DNA of 42,812 nt from an uncultured bacterium. Lineage in GTDB: Bacteria > Verrucomicrobiota > Kiritimatiellia > RFP12 > UBA1067. Of the stretch, positions 17,278 to 26,583 are shown piece by piece. Every line of letters starts with the position of its first letter. Position 1 is the stretch's first letter. The DNA is taken from positions 1 to 42,812 of the forward strand of contig CACWIW010000033.1 of assembly GCA_902761035.1 (NCBI GenBank), written 5' to 3'. Position numbers and translations under genes: made by a program. The notes under the pieces are model-generated. The model was given only the letters and a program-made list of their open reading frames with translations. It ran no database searches and had not been told where the DNA came from.

Positions 17278-18860
17278 TGAACATCAAGAGACATATTCCC
17301 GTAGTTGGTGCGGCCGCCCTGAGCGCCGCGTTGCTGGTCGCGGCGTACCCGCCGTTCGGCGAGACGGCGTCCATCGCGGTGGCGCTCGCGCCGCTGCTGG
17401 CCGTTGCGCGCCTCGCCTCGCCTAAGAAGGCGGCATGGACGTGGTTCGGCGGCGGTTTTGCCTTCTGGTTCGCGACGCTCGCGTGGATGCCGGCGATCTG
17501 CAAAAACGACGGCCCCTGGCCGCTCGTGGTTCTGGGGTGGCTTGGCCTCGCTGCGCTCTGCGCGGGCTACTTCGCACTCTTCGGCTGGATGGCCGCCCGC
17601 GCATGGCGTCGGTTCGGGAGGTGGGGACTGGTGTTCGAGCCGATCCTCTGGTCCGGCGTCGAATGGCTGCGCGGCTGGCTCTTCACGGGCTTTGCGTGGA
17701 ACTATCTTGGAACGGCGCTGGTGCCCATCCCCGATTTCCTCGCGCCGGCGCGCGTGGGCGGCGTGTATCTCGTGAGCGCGCTCGTGGTGGTGGTGAACGG
17801 CGTGTTCGCCACGCTTGCCTGTCGGGTAGTGGCGCAGATGCGCCGTGAGGTGCCGGAGGGACGCCGCTGGATCCGTTCGCTCGAGACGGCTGTGCCGCTC
17901 GCCGCTGTGCTGCTGGTCGCGTGGGCGACGCGTCCGTCGCCCGATGTCACGCAGTCGGTTCCGGTGCGCGTGGCGCTCGTGCAGCGGAATGCGCCGTGCG
18001 TGTTTCGCGCAGGACGCGAGAGGCAGAACCCGGTTGAGGCCTTCGGACGGCTTCAGGAGGCTGCTGCCGCAGCGCGGCCGGACCTCGTTGTGTGGGGCGA
18101 GAGCGCGATGTCGGAGTTCGGTCGGCTCGCGAGCGACCGGGCACGCAGCGCGGCGAAGTATTTCTCGCACCAGACGGGAGGGGCTGCGCTTCTCGCGGGC
18201 GGCGACTATGACGAGCAGACGAACGGAGCCGTTCGCGTCTACAACTGCGCGGGGCTCTACGTGCCGTCCGGCGACAACATGACGCTCCAGGTTTGCGCGA
18301 AGCAGCACCTCGTGCCGTTCGGGGAGTACATTCCGTTCGACAAGTGGATTCCGGTGCTGCAGCGGCTTTCGCCCATCGGCGTGTCGCTTCATCCCGGCGA
18401 GGCGAAGGTGTTGGAAGTGCCCGTGAGGGATGGCGGGAACGTTGTGAAGGTGGCGCCGCTCGTCTGCTTCGAGGACACCTTGCCTTCGCTTGCGCGGCGC
18501 GGGGCGCAGTTGGGTGCGCAGGCGATCGTGCTTATCACGAACGACAGTTGGTTTTCCGGTTCGTGGGAGGCTGAGCAGCATGCTTGGCAGTCCGTGTCGC
18601 GTGCGGTGGAGACGGGGCTCCCGGTCGTCCGCGTGGGGAACTCCGGCGTGACGGGTGTGATTGAGGCGTCTGGGCGCGCGCGGTGGCTCACGGACGGTGC
18701 GGGCCGTCCGCTCGTCGACGCCCCGGGATGTCAGCTTGAAACGGTGTTGGTGCGGACGGCCCCCCGTCCCACGCCGTATGTGCGGTTCGGGGACTGGCCG
18801 TTGCTGGTTCTCTTTGCCGCTTCCCTAGTGGGCCTGTTTATGGTAAAATGTAGAACATGA
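17277..18860 (+). CDS. lnt: Apolipoprotein N-acyltransferase
   Basis: Lnt adds the third acyl chain to lipoprotein N-termini in the inner membrane. The protein is 527 aa. Several N-terminal membrane helices come first, then a nitrilase-like periplasmic domain, then a final helix ([16 protein letters not shown]). The catalytic triad is visible: Glu275 in WGESAMSEF, Lys342 in [14 protein letters not shown], and Cys397 in [16 protein letters not shown] and ITNDSWF are further family signatures. The ATG shares its A with the mraY-like stop (TGATG), so translation is probably coupled. Its presence fits the LolA-like and envelope genes downstream. Confidence 0.93.
   Translation: MNIKRHIPVVGAAALSAALLVAAYPPFGETASIAVALAPLLAVARLASPKKAAWTWFGGGFAFWFATLAWMPAICKNDGPWPLVVLGWLGLAALCAGYFALFGWMAARAWRRFGRWGLVFEPILWSGVEWLRGWLFTGFAWNYLGTALVPIPDFLAPARVGGVYLVSALVVVVNGVFATLACRVVAQMRREVPEGRRWIRSLETAVPLAAVLLVAWATRPSPDVTQSVPVRVALVQRNAPCVFRAGRERQNPVEAFGRLQEAAAAARPDLVVWGESAMSEFGRLASDRARSAAKYFSHQTGGAALLAGGDYDEQTNGAVRVYNCAGLYVPSGDNMTLQVCAKQHLVPFGEYIPFDKWIPVLQRLSPIGVSLHPGEAKVLEVPVRDGGNVVKVAPLVCFEDTLPSLARRGAQLGAQAIVLITNDSWFSGSWEAEQHAWQSVSRAVETGLPVVRVGNSGVTGVIEASGRARWLTDGAGRPLVDAPGCQLETVLVRTAPRPTPYVRFGDWPLLVLFAASLVGLFMVKCRT
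18839..18849 (+). promoter_or_regulatory. Possible internal extended -10 box
   Basis: TATGGTAAAAT matches the TATGnTAnnnT pattern seen elsewhere in the window and ends 7 bases before ATG 18857. It lies within the end of lnt, so it would provide an internal leaderless start for the YchJ-like gene. Confidence 0.35.
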
Positions 18861-19360
18861 AAACAAGCGATAACTGTCCCTGCGCCTCAGGCAAGCCGTA
18901 CGGCGAGTGCTGCGGGCCAATCATCGACGGAAAACGGCAGGCCGCGACGGCTGTCGAGCTCATGCGTGCGCGCTACAGCGCCTACGCAGTGGGCAACGTC
19001 AAATTTCTTTACAACTCATCCGGCCCTGAGGTCCAGGCCGAGTTCGACGAGAAGACCACGCGCGAGTGGTCGAAGTCGGCCACTTGGCAGGGCATGGAGG
19101 TCCTTGAAACCGAACGTGGCGGCGAGGGCGACGAAGACGGATACGTCTCGTTCATCGCCCGATATACGGCGAACAAGCAGGCGTGCGAGCACCGCGAGCG
19201 TTCCTACTTCAAGAAGATCGACGGTGTCTGGCGCTTCATAGACGGGCAGATCGACACCGGCGAGCCCTGGCACCGCGAGGAGCCGAAGGTCGGCCGCAAC
19301 GACCCGTGTCCCTGCGGCAGCGGGAAGAAGTACAAGAAGTGCTGCGGGAAGGATAAATGA
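18857..19360 (+). CDS. YchJ-family SEC-C motif protein
   Basis: 167 aa. It has a zinc-binding SEC-C motif at both ends: [14 protein letters not shown] near residue 8 and [18 protein letters not shown] at the C-terminus. Between them is the YchJ/UPF0225 NTF2-like core ([46 protein letters not shown]). SEC-C modules bind zinc and, in SecA, contact SecB and the ribosome; the exact role of YchJ proteins is unsettled. ATGA overlaps both the lnt stop upstream and the HAD gene downstream indicate one operon. Confidence 0.9.
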   Translation: MKTSDNCPCASGKPYGECCGPIIDGKRQAATAVELMRARYSAYAVGNVKFLYNSSGPEVQAEFDEKTTREWSKSATWQGMEVLETERGGEGDEDGYVSFIARYTANKQACEHRERSYFKKIDGVWRFIDGQIDTGEPWHREEPKVGRNDPCPCGSGKKYKKCCGKDK

Positions 19361-20022
19361 AGCCGGCCGCATTCCTCTTTGACCTGGACGGGACTCTGAT
19401 CGACACTGAGGCGCTCTGGACGGAGGCCATCGTCGAATGGCTGGCCGACCGCGGCGCGCGGACGACGGTCGAGGCGGTCGCCCCCGTGGTCTTCGGACAC
19501 AGCTGGCTGGACATCCAGTCCACACTCCACGAGAGATTCCCCGCTTTGCCGAAGACCAGCGCCGACGAAGACGCGAAGACGCTGCGCCCCTACTACGCGC
19601 GGCGCGCCGTCAACCCCGCGAGCCAGGTCATCCCCGGCGCGGTGTCCTTTCTCAAGAAGGCGTCGCGGCACGCGCCGTGCGTGATCGTCTCGGGGTCGCC
19701 CCACGACGATGTAGTGCAGGCAGCCGAACTGTGCGGCGTAGAGAACTTCGTGCGCTTCGTCCTGGGCGCGGAAGACTACGGACGCGGCAAGCCCGCTCCC
19801 GACGGCTACCTGAAGGCGGCGTCGATGCTGGAGGTGGACGCGAGCGAGTGCGTGGTGGTGGAGGACTCCACGGCGGGGGTACAGGCCGGCCGTGCGGCCG
19901 GGATGCGCGTGATCGGCGTGGACCGCAACCAACGCGCTCCGCAGGATTTCGCGGGATGCGAGTGGCTAGTACACGATTTGTCCGAACTGGACGTACATGC
20001 AGTATTCGGCGAGGCCGACTAG
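19357..20022 (+). CDS. HAD-superfamily hydrolase, beta-phosphoglucomutase-like
   Basis: 221 aa. Motif I is [11 protein letters not shown] with nucleophile Asp9 and acid/base Asp11, motif II is [10 protein letters not shown], motif III Lys is in [14 protein letters not shown], and motif IV is [14 protein letters not shown]. The helical cap after motif I is of the C1 type typical of phosphoglycolate phosphatase and beta-phosphoglucomutase relatives. The substrate cannot be read from the sequence, but a small phosphorylated sugar or metabolite is likely. It starts within the stop of the YchJ-like gene (ATGA). Confidence 0.9.
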   Translation: MKPAAFLFDLDGTLIDTEALWTEAIVEWLADRGARTTVEAVAPVVFGHSWLDIQSTLHERFPALPKTSADEDAKTLRPYYARRAVNPASQVIPGAVSFLKKASRHAPCVIVSGSPHDDVVQAAELCGVENFVRFVLGAEDYGRGKPAPDGYLKAASMLEVDASECVVVEDSTAGVQAGRAAGMRVIGVDRNQRAPQDFAGCEWLVHDLSELDVHAVFGEAD

Positions 20023-20061
20023 AGTAATAAACAAAAAAGCGAACGAAAGGTATAAATTGCA

Positions 20062-20871
20062 ATGTTTGGTTTCTTGATAGCTATAACCACCGGCGTGGTG
20101 GTCGGTCTCGGACTCTCCTTCGGGGGTGTGTTCGGCATCGGCTGGAGCATCACCTGCGGCGTTCTTGCGTTCATAGTGGCGCAGATTGTCTTGGGGAGGA
20201 TCATCCAGAAGCGCGTGAAGGAGGCGATGGATTCCGTCCAGAACATACTGATGGAAGGACAAAAGCGCCTTCAGTCTAAGATGGCGCGCTGGCAGATGCG
20301 TCCGCCGGGGTCGATCCAGGCCGCGCAGGCGGAGATCGCCCGCGACCAGAAGGTGTTCGTGCGCGAGGCGCTGGATCAGACCGAGGTCCTGCACAAGTTC
20401 GACAACTGGGTGCCGATGATGAAGCGCCAGATTGCCACGGCGCAGTTCCAGCTCTACTGGATGATCAAGGAGTTCAAGAAGGTGGACGAGCTGATGCCGA
20501 AGGCACTGTTCCTCGACCCCACGACGAACGCGATGAAACTTGCGCGCATGTACATGACGGACAAGCCCATCGAGGAGATGGCAGCGGTCTACGAAAAGGC
20601 GACCCGCCGCCTCCGCTACAACCAGAACGTGCTGCTCGCCGCCGCCTGGAGCTGGATCCTCATACAGAAGAAGGACGTGGACGGCGCCTTCAAGGCGCTT
20701 AACGCCGCACTTGAGAAGAGCGACAACGAGACGCTCAAGGCGAACCGTGACCATCTCGCGAACAACCGCGTGGCGCACTTCTCCAACACTGCGCTCGGCG
20801 ACCAGTGGTACGCCCTGTTGCTGGAAGAGCCCCGCATCCACCAGCAGCGCATGCGTCCGCAGTGGCGCTGA
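20062..20871 (+). CDS. Membrane-anchored helical (TPR-like) protein
   Basis: 269 aa. Two N-terminal hydrophobic helices (FLIAITTGVVVGLGLSFGGV and ITCGVLAFIVAQIVLG) are followed by a long charged helical region with TPR-like units (MAAVYEKATRRLRYNQNVLL, AWSWILIQKKDVDGAFKALN). The start is supported by GAAAGG upstream. It is probably anchored in the inner membrane with the repeat domain in the cytoplasm. It lies between the lnt/HAD block and the acyl carrier genes. I do not recognise a named family. Confidence 0.75.
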   Translation: MFGFLIAITTGVVVGLGLSFGGVFGIGWSITCGVLAFIVAQIVLGRIIQKRVKEAMDSVQNILMEGQKRLQSKMARWQMRPPGSIQAAQAEIARDQKVFVREALDQTEVLHKFDNWVPMMKRQIATAQFQLYWMIKEFKKVDELMPKALFLDPTTNAMKLARMYMTDKPIEEMAAVYEKATRRLRYNQNVLLAAAWSWILIQKKDVDGAFKALNAALEKSDNETLKANRDHLANNRVAHFSNTALGDQWYALLLEEPRIHQQRMRPQWR

Positions 20872-20918
20872 CCATGTCGTACGACAACAGAGTAGAGTGA
20901 TTGGGAAACCACACCGAC

Positions 20919-21194
20919 ATGACACGCGAAGAAACTGAATCGAAGTTGAAGGACGTAATTGTTTCCGCGCTCGACCTCGAGGACCTCACCGCTGCGGATA
21001 TAGCCACAGACGTGCCGCTGTTCGGCGAGGGTCTGGGGCTCGACTCCATCGACGCCCTGGAGCTCGGCATGGCCGTGAAGAAGACGTTCGGCGTCACTTT
21101 TGCCTCCGATCCCGCTGAAAATAAGAAGATTTTCTATTCGGTCAAGACGCTGGCCGACTTCATCGAACGGCAGAAGATGGACGGCCAGTCATGA
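20919..21194 (+). CDS. Acyl carrier protein 1 (aryl-polyene type)
   Basis: 91 aa from ATG 20919; an in-frame TTG at 20901 is less likely. The 4'-phosphopantetheine site is Ser43 in GLGLDSIDALELGMAVKKTF. It carries acyl intermediates as thioesters in the cytoplasm. It resembles the first of the paired carrier proteins of aryl-polyene clusters (ApeE-like). The next gene, a second carrier protein, starts inside its stop codon (ATGA). Confidence 0.9.
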   Translation: MTREETESKLKDVIVSALDLEDLTAADIATDVPLFGEGLGLDSIDALELGMAVKKTFGVTFASDPAENKKIFYSVKTLADFIERQKMDGQS

Positions 21195-21436
21195 CAGAAG
21201 ATGAAATCCAGAAGCAGGTCGTCGACATCCTCGTGGCCGACTTTGAATGTGACAGGGAAAAGCTCACGCCCGAAGTTAATCTGTTCGCAGACCTCGACCT
21301 CGACTCCATCGACGCCGTCGACCTCGTCGTGCGGCTCCAGCAGGTGACCAAAAAGAAGGTCAACCCCGAGGAATTCCGCAAGATCCGCACGCTGCGCGAC
21401 GTCGTGCAGGCCGTATACAAGCTCGTGAACGAATGA
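21191..21436 (+). CDS. Acyl carrier protein 2 (aryl-polyene type)
   Basis: 81 aa. The phosphopantetheine attachment site is Ser39 in DLDLDSIDAVDLVVRLQQV. It differs strongly from carrier protein 1, so the two probably have separate roles (for example starter and extender), as in aryl-polyene pathways with two carrier proteins (ApeF-like). It overlaps the preceding gene by four bases and the ligase/dehydratase gene follows after one base. Confidence 0.9.
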   Translation: MTEDEIQKQVVDILVADFECDREKLTPEVNLFADLDLDSIDAVDLVVRLQQVTKKKVNPEEFRKIRTLRDVVQAVYKLVNE

Positions 21437-21437
21437 G

Positions 21438-23054
21438 ATGATTTCCGCTGTCTTCGCCATCCTTTTCGGCGTTTCGCTGCTGCCCGGGCGCAAGCCGCTC
21501 TGCCTGCGCTTCGCCGAGCGGATTTCGGACGGCATCATGCCGGAAGGCGCGGAGGCATACTGCCGCAAACTCACGTGGGTGTGGTTCGCAGTGCTGCTGG
21601 CAAATGCGGCGGCCTCTGTCGCCTTGGTCGCGTTTTTCGGCGGTCGCGGGGCGACCGCCCTACCGGGCTGGATCGTGGTGTGCGCGCTTTCCTTTGCCGT
21701 GGTTGGCGGTACGTTCGCCATAGAGGGGATCATCCGCGCGCGGCGGTTTTCGGTGACGTTCCACACTTCTGGATCCACAGCCAAGCCGAAGACCATCGTG
21801 AAAACGTTCGCGTCCCTCGCGAAGGAGGTGGCCTTCCACCGCGCACGCCTCGCGGACGTCCTTGCGCGCAAGCCCGTGTTCCTCTCCACGGTCGAACCCC
21901 ACCACATGTACGGCATCCTCTGGCGCGTGCTGCTCCCGAAGGCGGCGGGCTGTACGGTCGATCCTGAGGTAATCCTCACGCCCGAGTCGCTGCTGGAGAA
22001 GATGCGCGCCGCCGAGAGCGTATTTCTCGTAACGACGCCAAGCTTCCTCGCGCGGTTCGTGGAGTACGCGGATCAGTATGACATTCCGCGCAACGTGGTG
22101 GAGCTCACCACCTCCGGCGCGCTTCTGACGGCGGACGTCGCAGCCGCCGCACGTCGGATATTCGGCCGCGCGCCGCTTGAAATCTTCGGTAGCACGGAGA
22201 CGGGCGGCGTGGCGGATCGCAGACAGGAGACGGGCAATGAGCTGTGGACGGTGTTCGATCCGGTGAAGGCATGGGCGGACGCGGAAGGACGGCTTGTGGT
22301 GTCCTCGCCCTTTTCGTGCCGACGGCGTTTTACCTTGGGCGACGGCGTGGTTTTTGAAACGGATCGTCGCTTTAGACTCTGCGGGCGCATGGATCGGGTG
22401 GTTAAGATCGCGGAACAGCGCGTGTCGCTGCCTGAGATGGAGGCGACGATGTGCCTTATCCCCGAGGTGGCAGAGGCGGCGCTTGGCGTGGTGGAAGGCC
22501 CGTACGGCCCGTCTCTCGGTGCGGTCGTCGTGCCGCGAAAGGGGTGGATGGACCTCAAGACTCTCGGCAAGCATGCATGTGCCCGCGCCCTGCGTGCGAA
22601 GTGCCAGCAGTTTTTCCCGAGGGGGGCCGTCCCGCGCAAGTACCGTTTCGTCCATGCGCTTCCACGCAACGCGCAGGGGAAGGTCCAGGCATCCGCCATC
22701 CAGGAAATCCTATCCTCCCAGATGGCAGAGCCGTTCGTGGAAAACGAGGTACGTACGGCGGCCACGTATGCGGCTGACTTCACGTTTGATGGCGACTCGG
22801 CCTACTTCAAGGGGCATTTTATCAATTATCCGGTATTGCCCGGCGTGATTCTGCTCGGTATGGCACACCGCTTCGCCGAATCATTCGTCGGGCGCGCGCG
22901 GGCACTGCGTACGGTCAAGAAAATGAAGTTCTCGCATGTACTGCGTCCGGGCGAGACTGTGCATTTCATGCTGACGAAGAAAACGGACGACGAGTTCACC
23001 TACGAATACCGAAAGGGGAATGTGCAATGCGCAAGTGGCGAGTTGTGCTTCTAG
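21438..23054 (+). CDS. Fused membrane protein, acyl-ACP ligase and dehydratase (APE type)
   Basis: 538 aa with three parts. Residues 1-100 have three hydrophobic segments and resemble the small COG4648 membrane protein of aryl-polyene clusters. Residues 105-430 are an AMP-forming acyl/aryl ligase: TSGSTAKPKTIVKT is the phosphate-binding loop, IFGSTETGG the A5 motif, and RNAQGKVQ the A10 motif with its lysine. Residues 435-538 form a hotdog-fold FabA/FabZ-like dehydratase with His460 in GHFINYPVLPG. In E. coli-type clusters the three functions are usually separate genes (ApeG, ApeH, ApeI). Predicted role: load an aryl starter onto an acyl carrier protein and dehydrate beta-hydroxyacyl intermediates at the membrane. 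The last 28 bases overlap the LolA-like gene. Confidence 0.85.
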   Translation: MISAVFAILFGVSLLPGRKPLCLRFAERISDGIMPEGAEAYCRKLTWVWFAVLLANAAASVALVAFFGGRGATALPGWIVVCALSFAVVGGTFAIEGIIRARRFSVTFHTSGSTAKPKTIVKTFASLAKEVAFHRARLADVLARKPVFLSTVEPHHMYGILWRVLLPKAAGCTVDPEVILTPESLLEKMRAAESVFLVTTPSFLARFVEYADQYDIPRNVVELTTSGALLTADVAAAARRIFGRAPLEIFGSTETGGVADRRQETGNELWTVFDPVKAWADAEGRLVVSSPFSCRRRFTLGDGVVFETDRRFRLCGRMDRVVKIAEQRVSLPEMEATMCLIPEVAEAALGVVEGPYGPSLGAVVVPRKGWMDLKTLGKHACARALRAKCQQFFPRGAVPRKYRFVHALPRNAQGKVQASAIQEILSSQMAEPFVENEVRTAATYAADFTFDGDSAYFKGHFINYPVLPGVILLGMAHRFAESFVGRARALRTVKKMKFSHVLRPGETVHFMLTKKTDDEFTYEYRKGNVQCASGELCF

Positions 23055-23485
23055 CCGTGTTGGCTGCTTTTTGCGGAACGGCGGCGAGCGAAACGGTTGC
23101 CGTTACGTCCGGCTCAGATGCGGCCTTGCCGGAAACCGCGTCCGGCACGTTCATCCAGCGCAAAACGCTGGCGGACGTTGAAGTGACGATCACGTCCACC
23201 GGCACGTTCCGCTTCGAGAAGGGGCGTCTCTTCGAGTGGCGCACCCTGAAGCCGCTTCCTTCCACGTTCACCGCAACGCCCACGAACTACGCGATTACGG
23301 TGAACGGCAAGACCACCACGCGCAACCTCAAAAGCAACGTGGATGAAATCGCGAAGATATTCGAGATCAAGGAAGTGAAGGAATTCGTGAAGGGCGTGAA
23401 GAGCGAACCGCAGGTCGGATTCCCAAACAAGGTGACGGTCGAGTTCAAGAACGGCGACCGCCTCGACATCGAGATGAAGCGGTGA
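23027..23485 (+). CDS. LolA-like outer-membrane lipoprotein carrier homologue (APE type)
   Basis: 152 aa. Signal peptide MRKWRVVLLAVLAAFCGTAA. The mature part shows a LolA-like half-barrel pattern: ASGTFIQRKTLADVEVTITS, STGTFRFEKGRLFEWRTLKP, then a C-terminal PQVGFPNKVTVEFKNGDRL strand. In aryl-polyene clusters a LolA-like protein sits beside an MMPL exporter and probably carries the lipid product across the periplasm. It starts inside the 3' end of the ligase gene; the MMPL gene starts inside its stop (GTGA), so expression is coupled. Confidence 0.85.
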   Translation: MRKWRVVLLAVLAAFCGTAASETVAVTSGSDAALPETASGTFIQRKTLADVEVTITSTGTFRFEKGRLFEWRTLKPLPSTFTATPTNYAITVNGKTTTRNLKSNVDEIAKIFEIKEVKEFVKGVKSEPQVGFPNKVTVEFKNGDRLDIEMKR

Positions 23486-25635
23486 AGACGGCGCGCATAG
23501 TCCTTGCGGTTCTCATCGCGCTTGCGGGGGCCGCGCTCGCATGGCGCGTGTATGAGGGATTGCGCGTCGAGACGGACGTCATTGCACTTGTCGAGACGGA
23601 ACACAGCGGTTCACTGATGGAACTGGCAGCCGGACGCGCCCGGCAGGGGCAGCTGCTTCTCGAAGGCGGCGACGAGGAACGGCTCGTAAAAGTGGCAAAT
23701 GTCCTATCAGAGCAATTCAAACTCAACACCGCAGTCGATTTTCAGAAGACGCTGCGCTATCTCGCTCCGTACACACGCGGACTGGTCTCCGCCGAAACGC
23801 GCGAGCTGCTTCGCGCGGGCAAGTACAAGGACGTGGCCAACGCCTCCGCCGCGCGCCTCTTCGGACCGGTGCCGCCGCTCTTCTCCGTGAAGGACGATCC
23901 GTTCCTGCTCGCCACGGACTATGCGATGTCCATGCAGTCGAACCTTGCCCCCGGCTGGTCTCTCAAGGACGGATATCCCGTCTGCGAGCGCGGCGACCGC
24001 CACTTCCTGCTGATGCAGTGCGGCGACCTCTCGCTTGAAAAGGCGGAGAAGATCATGCAAGGCGCGGAACGCGTCTACGGCTCCTTCGCCGCCGGCGTCG
24101 CGAAGATATGGTGCTGCGGGCCGGTGTTCCACACGGCGCGTTCCACATCCCGCGCGAAACGTGAAATTAACGTCCTTTCCGTGATATCGGTCGTTCTGGT
24201 GGCTCTGCTCGGATGGATGCTCTTCCGTTCGTGGCGGTTCGCGCCGCAGCTGCTCGCCACGGTGGGCGTGGCGTTCTTCGTGGCTGCGGGAGCGCTCTTC
24301 GCGGTATTCCCGCGTCCGCACGTAATCACGTTCGTGTTCGGCGTGACGCTCATCGGCCTTGCCGTGGACTATGTGTACCATTCACGTTCCGCAGGCGGGG
24401 CGGGGAGGGTACTCAAGCCGCTCACGCAATCCCTTGCAACGTCGCTTGTCTGTTTCGCGACGCTACTTTTCGCGGATATTTCCGCCATGCGCCAGATGGC
24501 TCTCTTCACGATGGCGGGTCTTGCGGGGGCGTATCTGTGCGCGCTCGCGTGGCGGCCGAAACATGCGAAACCATGTACATGCATTGGTGAGATACATGGA
24601 GACGAACAACTCGGTAAACGAGCCAAAGGCCTTTTGCAGGTAATCGTCAGTGTTCTGGTACTTGTGGCTATGTGCGGGATATGTCGTGTTAAGGTCTCGT
24701 TCGAACCATCGGCGTTCTATAGCCCCGGCAAGTTCCTTGCGGAAGGGGAGAAGCGGCTCTTCGAGTTGAATCCGATGGGCGGCGGAAAGTTTGCGTACAT
24801 CAAGGGAAAGACGTTGCAGGAGTCACTCGAAATCGAGGAGGCCTTGGGGCTGAGGGGACTTTCCACAGTGATTCCGTCGCTGAAGCGTCAGCGCGAGAAT
24901 GCCGCGTTAGTTGAAAAGCTTAAAGAAAACGAGGGAAAGGCTTACACGGAGCTTACTGGGTTAAAGATGCCGTTGGAGGACAAGAGAGGTTTTCTGGATG
25001 CGGAGCACGTGGAGAACGAATCGCTGAAGAAGATCGTGCGTACGTTTTCGCCCCGTGGCGACGAGATCGTGATGCCGTGTCCCGAAGGGTTCGCGAGCTC
25101 TGATCCGCGCGTGGTGGTGCTTGATCCGCGTCAGACGGCGAAGGGAATGTTCGCACGGCTCTTCATATCTGCGGGAAAGTTGTTCTACATTTCGCTTGCG
25201 GCGCTTGCGGTGCTTCTCATTGTGTTTTTCCGCAAAAAGTTCTTCGATTACATGAGCGGCGTCGGTGGTGCGGTCCTCTGCACGATGGGGATGTTGGGCT
25301 GGCTGGGGATTCCGCTTACGTGCTTCACGCTCCTTTGCTTCTTCGTGATGGCGGGGTTAGGGCTCGACTACGTAATCTTCCACCGTTCCAAGCCCGTGCC
25401 GGAGACGCAGCGTACGGTTCTTTATTCATTCCTTTCTTCGCTTGCGGGTTTTGGAATGCTTGCGTTTACGGAGTTTCCGGTCACGCGCGGAATGGGGGTG
25501 ACGCTCGCGTTCGGTCTGTTTTTCGCATATTTATACTCATTCGACGAGTTTTTCCGTCGTCGGCGTGTAACTTCTTCCCCCGAAGCGGGTAAACAGGGCA
25601 GAACCAACAACTCAAATGCATCCAGAGGAGAATAG
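23482..25635 (+). CDS. MMPL/RND-family exporter (APE type)
   Basis: 717 aa from GTG 23482, which overlaps the LolA-like stop. Two copies of the RND/MMPL plan are seen: an N-terminal helix, a periplasmic domain, then a membrane bundle (VISVVLVALLGWMLF, FVFGVTLIGLAVDYVYHS), and a repeat of this (LFYISLAALAVLLIVFF, CFFVMAGLGLDYVIFHRS). The paired GLAVDYV/GLGLDYV motifs hold the aspartate expected for proton coupling. In aryl-polyene clusters (COG4258) it is thought to export the product lipid. It is the last gene of this block. Its end includes the ribosome binding site of the 57-aa ORF that follows. Confidence 0.88.
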   Translation: MKTARIVLAVLIALAGAALAWRVYEGLRVETDVIALVETEHSGSLMELAAGRARQGQLLLEGGDEERLVKVANVLSEQFKLNTAVDFQKTLRYLAPYTRGLVSAETRELLRAGKYKDVANASAARLFGPVPPLFSVKDDPFLLATDYAMSMQSNLAPGWSLKDGYPVCERGDRHFLLMQCGDLSLEKAEKIMQGAERVYGSFAAGVAKIWCCGPVFHTARSTSRAKREINVLSVISVVLVALLGWMLFRSWRFAPQLLATVGVAFFVAAGALFAVFPRPHVITFVFGVTLIGLAVDYVYHSRSAGGAGRVLKPLTQSLATSLVCFATLLFADISAMRQMALFTMAGLAGAYLCALAWRPKHAKPCTCIGEIHGDEQLGKRAKGLLQVIVSVLVLVAMCGICRVKVSFEPSAFYSPGKFLAEGEKRLFELNPMGGGKFAYIKGKTLQESLEIEEALGLRGLSTVIPSLKRQRENAALVEKLKENEGKAYTELTGLKMPLEDKRGFLDAEHVENESLKKIVRTFSPRGDEIVMPCPEGFASSDPRVVVLDPRQTAKGMFARLFISAGKLFYISLAALAVLLIVFFRKKFFDYMSGVGGAVLCTMGMLGWLGIPLTCFTLLCFFVMAGLGLDYVIFHRSKPVPETQRTVLYSFLSSLAGFGMLAFTEFPVTRGMGVTLAFGLFFAYLYSFDEFFRRRRVTSSPEAGKQGRTNNSNASRGE

Positions 25636-25637
25636 AA

Positions 25638-25811
25638 ATGGGTCGATCAGTAATCACAGGAGTGGGGAACAATAACATCCCCCAGCCGATCGTCAACAAT
25701 ATGAAAAACCTGAACGAGAGGAGCAACTACGTGGGATCGACGAACTTCATCATCCGCGACATGCACAATACGATCACGATCGCCGGCAACCACATGGACT
25801 GGTTCAAATAA
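25638..25811 (+). CDS. Small 57-aa protein of unknown function
   Basis: 57 aa. A good AGAGGAG lies before ATG 25638, overlapping the stop of the MMPL exporter two bases upstream, so translation may be coupled. It begins MGRSVITGVGNNNIPQPIV and ends NTITIAGNHMDWFK. It is Asn-rich, has no signal peptide and no membrane segment. I recognise no family. The coding frame is supported by the start signal, not by homology. Confidence 0.5.
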   Translation: MGRSVITGVGNNNIPQPIVNNMKNLNERSNYVGSTNFIIRDMHNTITIAGNHMDWFK

Positions 25812-25916
25812 CGGGAAGCGACGGATCGTACCAGACCGGAAAGTTCCATGGCGTGACTCGCCTCTTAAAACGGAGATACTTCGTTGCGGATGTTTGTGGC
25901 GATGAAAGGAGTTCAG

Positions 25917-26477
25917 ATGTCAGAGTTTTATCCATTGCCGCCTGATGTGCGGCGGCGAATCGAAAAGTGGCTCAAGGAGCATTTGGACGAGACGGCGGTC
26001 TCGGATGACATCCCCTGCGTAGTTACGCACGATGGCGGAGAACCCGATGTTCGCACTTTCGCGAGGTTCCCGCCATGCGGCCTTTCCCCAACGGCGTCCG
26101 CGAAGCTGGCGGCGTCGATCAGCGCGATGGTTGAAGAACCGTTTGCGAACGAGCTGAACCGCTGGCTGGAACGCAAGGGGGTGGATCCGGTTTCGGTCTA
26201 TAAGGGCGCGGGCGTGACAAAGCAGGTGTGGGCGAAGCTCCGCAACGTCAGCGAAGGGCGCAAGCCAAGCAAGGATACAGCGCTGGCGCTTGCGGTCGGT
26301 TTCAAGATGACGCCCGCCGAGGCCGATGCGTTTCTGGCGAACGTGGGCTACGCCTTCTCGCCCACCTCTCGCCGCGATGCAATCGTGCGCTTCTACCTCG
26401 CGCATTCCGACTGGGACATTCTCGGCATCAACACGGCGTTGTTCGACTTCGGCGAAAGGCCGTTGGGCGAGAGATAG
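25917..26477 (+). CDS. Protein with HTH-like C-terminal domain
   Basis: 186 aa from ATG 25917, supported by AAAGGAG; an upstream in-frame ATG at 25884 has no such signal. The C-terminal half (VYKGAGVTKQVWAKLRNVSE, KPSKDTALALAVGFKMTPAE, then AIVRFYLAHSDWDILGINTA) matches a conserved XRE-like helical module I know from the C-termini of some bacterial and phage macro-domain proteins (pattern PSKxTALALAxxLxLxxxEAxxLLxxAGYAxS). The N-terminal half shows no macro domain and is not recognised. It could bind DNA or act in an accessory defence or stress context; this is inference. Confidence 0.65.
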   Translation: MSEFYPLPPDVRRRIEKWLKEHLDETAVSDDIPCVVTHDGGEPDVRTFARFPPCGLSPTASAKLAASISAMVEEPFANELNRWLERKGVDPVSVYKGAGVTKQVWAKLRNVSEGRKPSKDTALALAVGFKMTPAEADAFLANVGYAFSPTSRRDAIVRFYLAHSDWDILGINTALFDFGERPLGER

Positions 26478-26539
26478 CGAAAAGAGTATACCGGATTGCG
26501 GCAAAAGTCGCCTTGGCGACTACCTTTTGCGAGGGTGTT

Positions 26540-26550
26540 GGTGTTATACT
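26540..26550 (+). promoter_or_regulatory. Extended -10 box before SEDS-like gene
   Basis: GGTGTTATACT contains TG-N-TATACT, about 33 bases before ATG 26584. AAAGGAA lies close to that ATG. Confidence 0.4.
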
Positions 26551-26583
26551 TCACGCCATCAACAACCCTCAACAAAGGAATGC

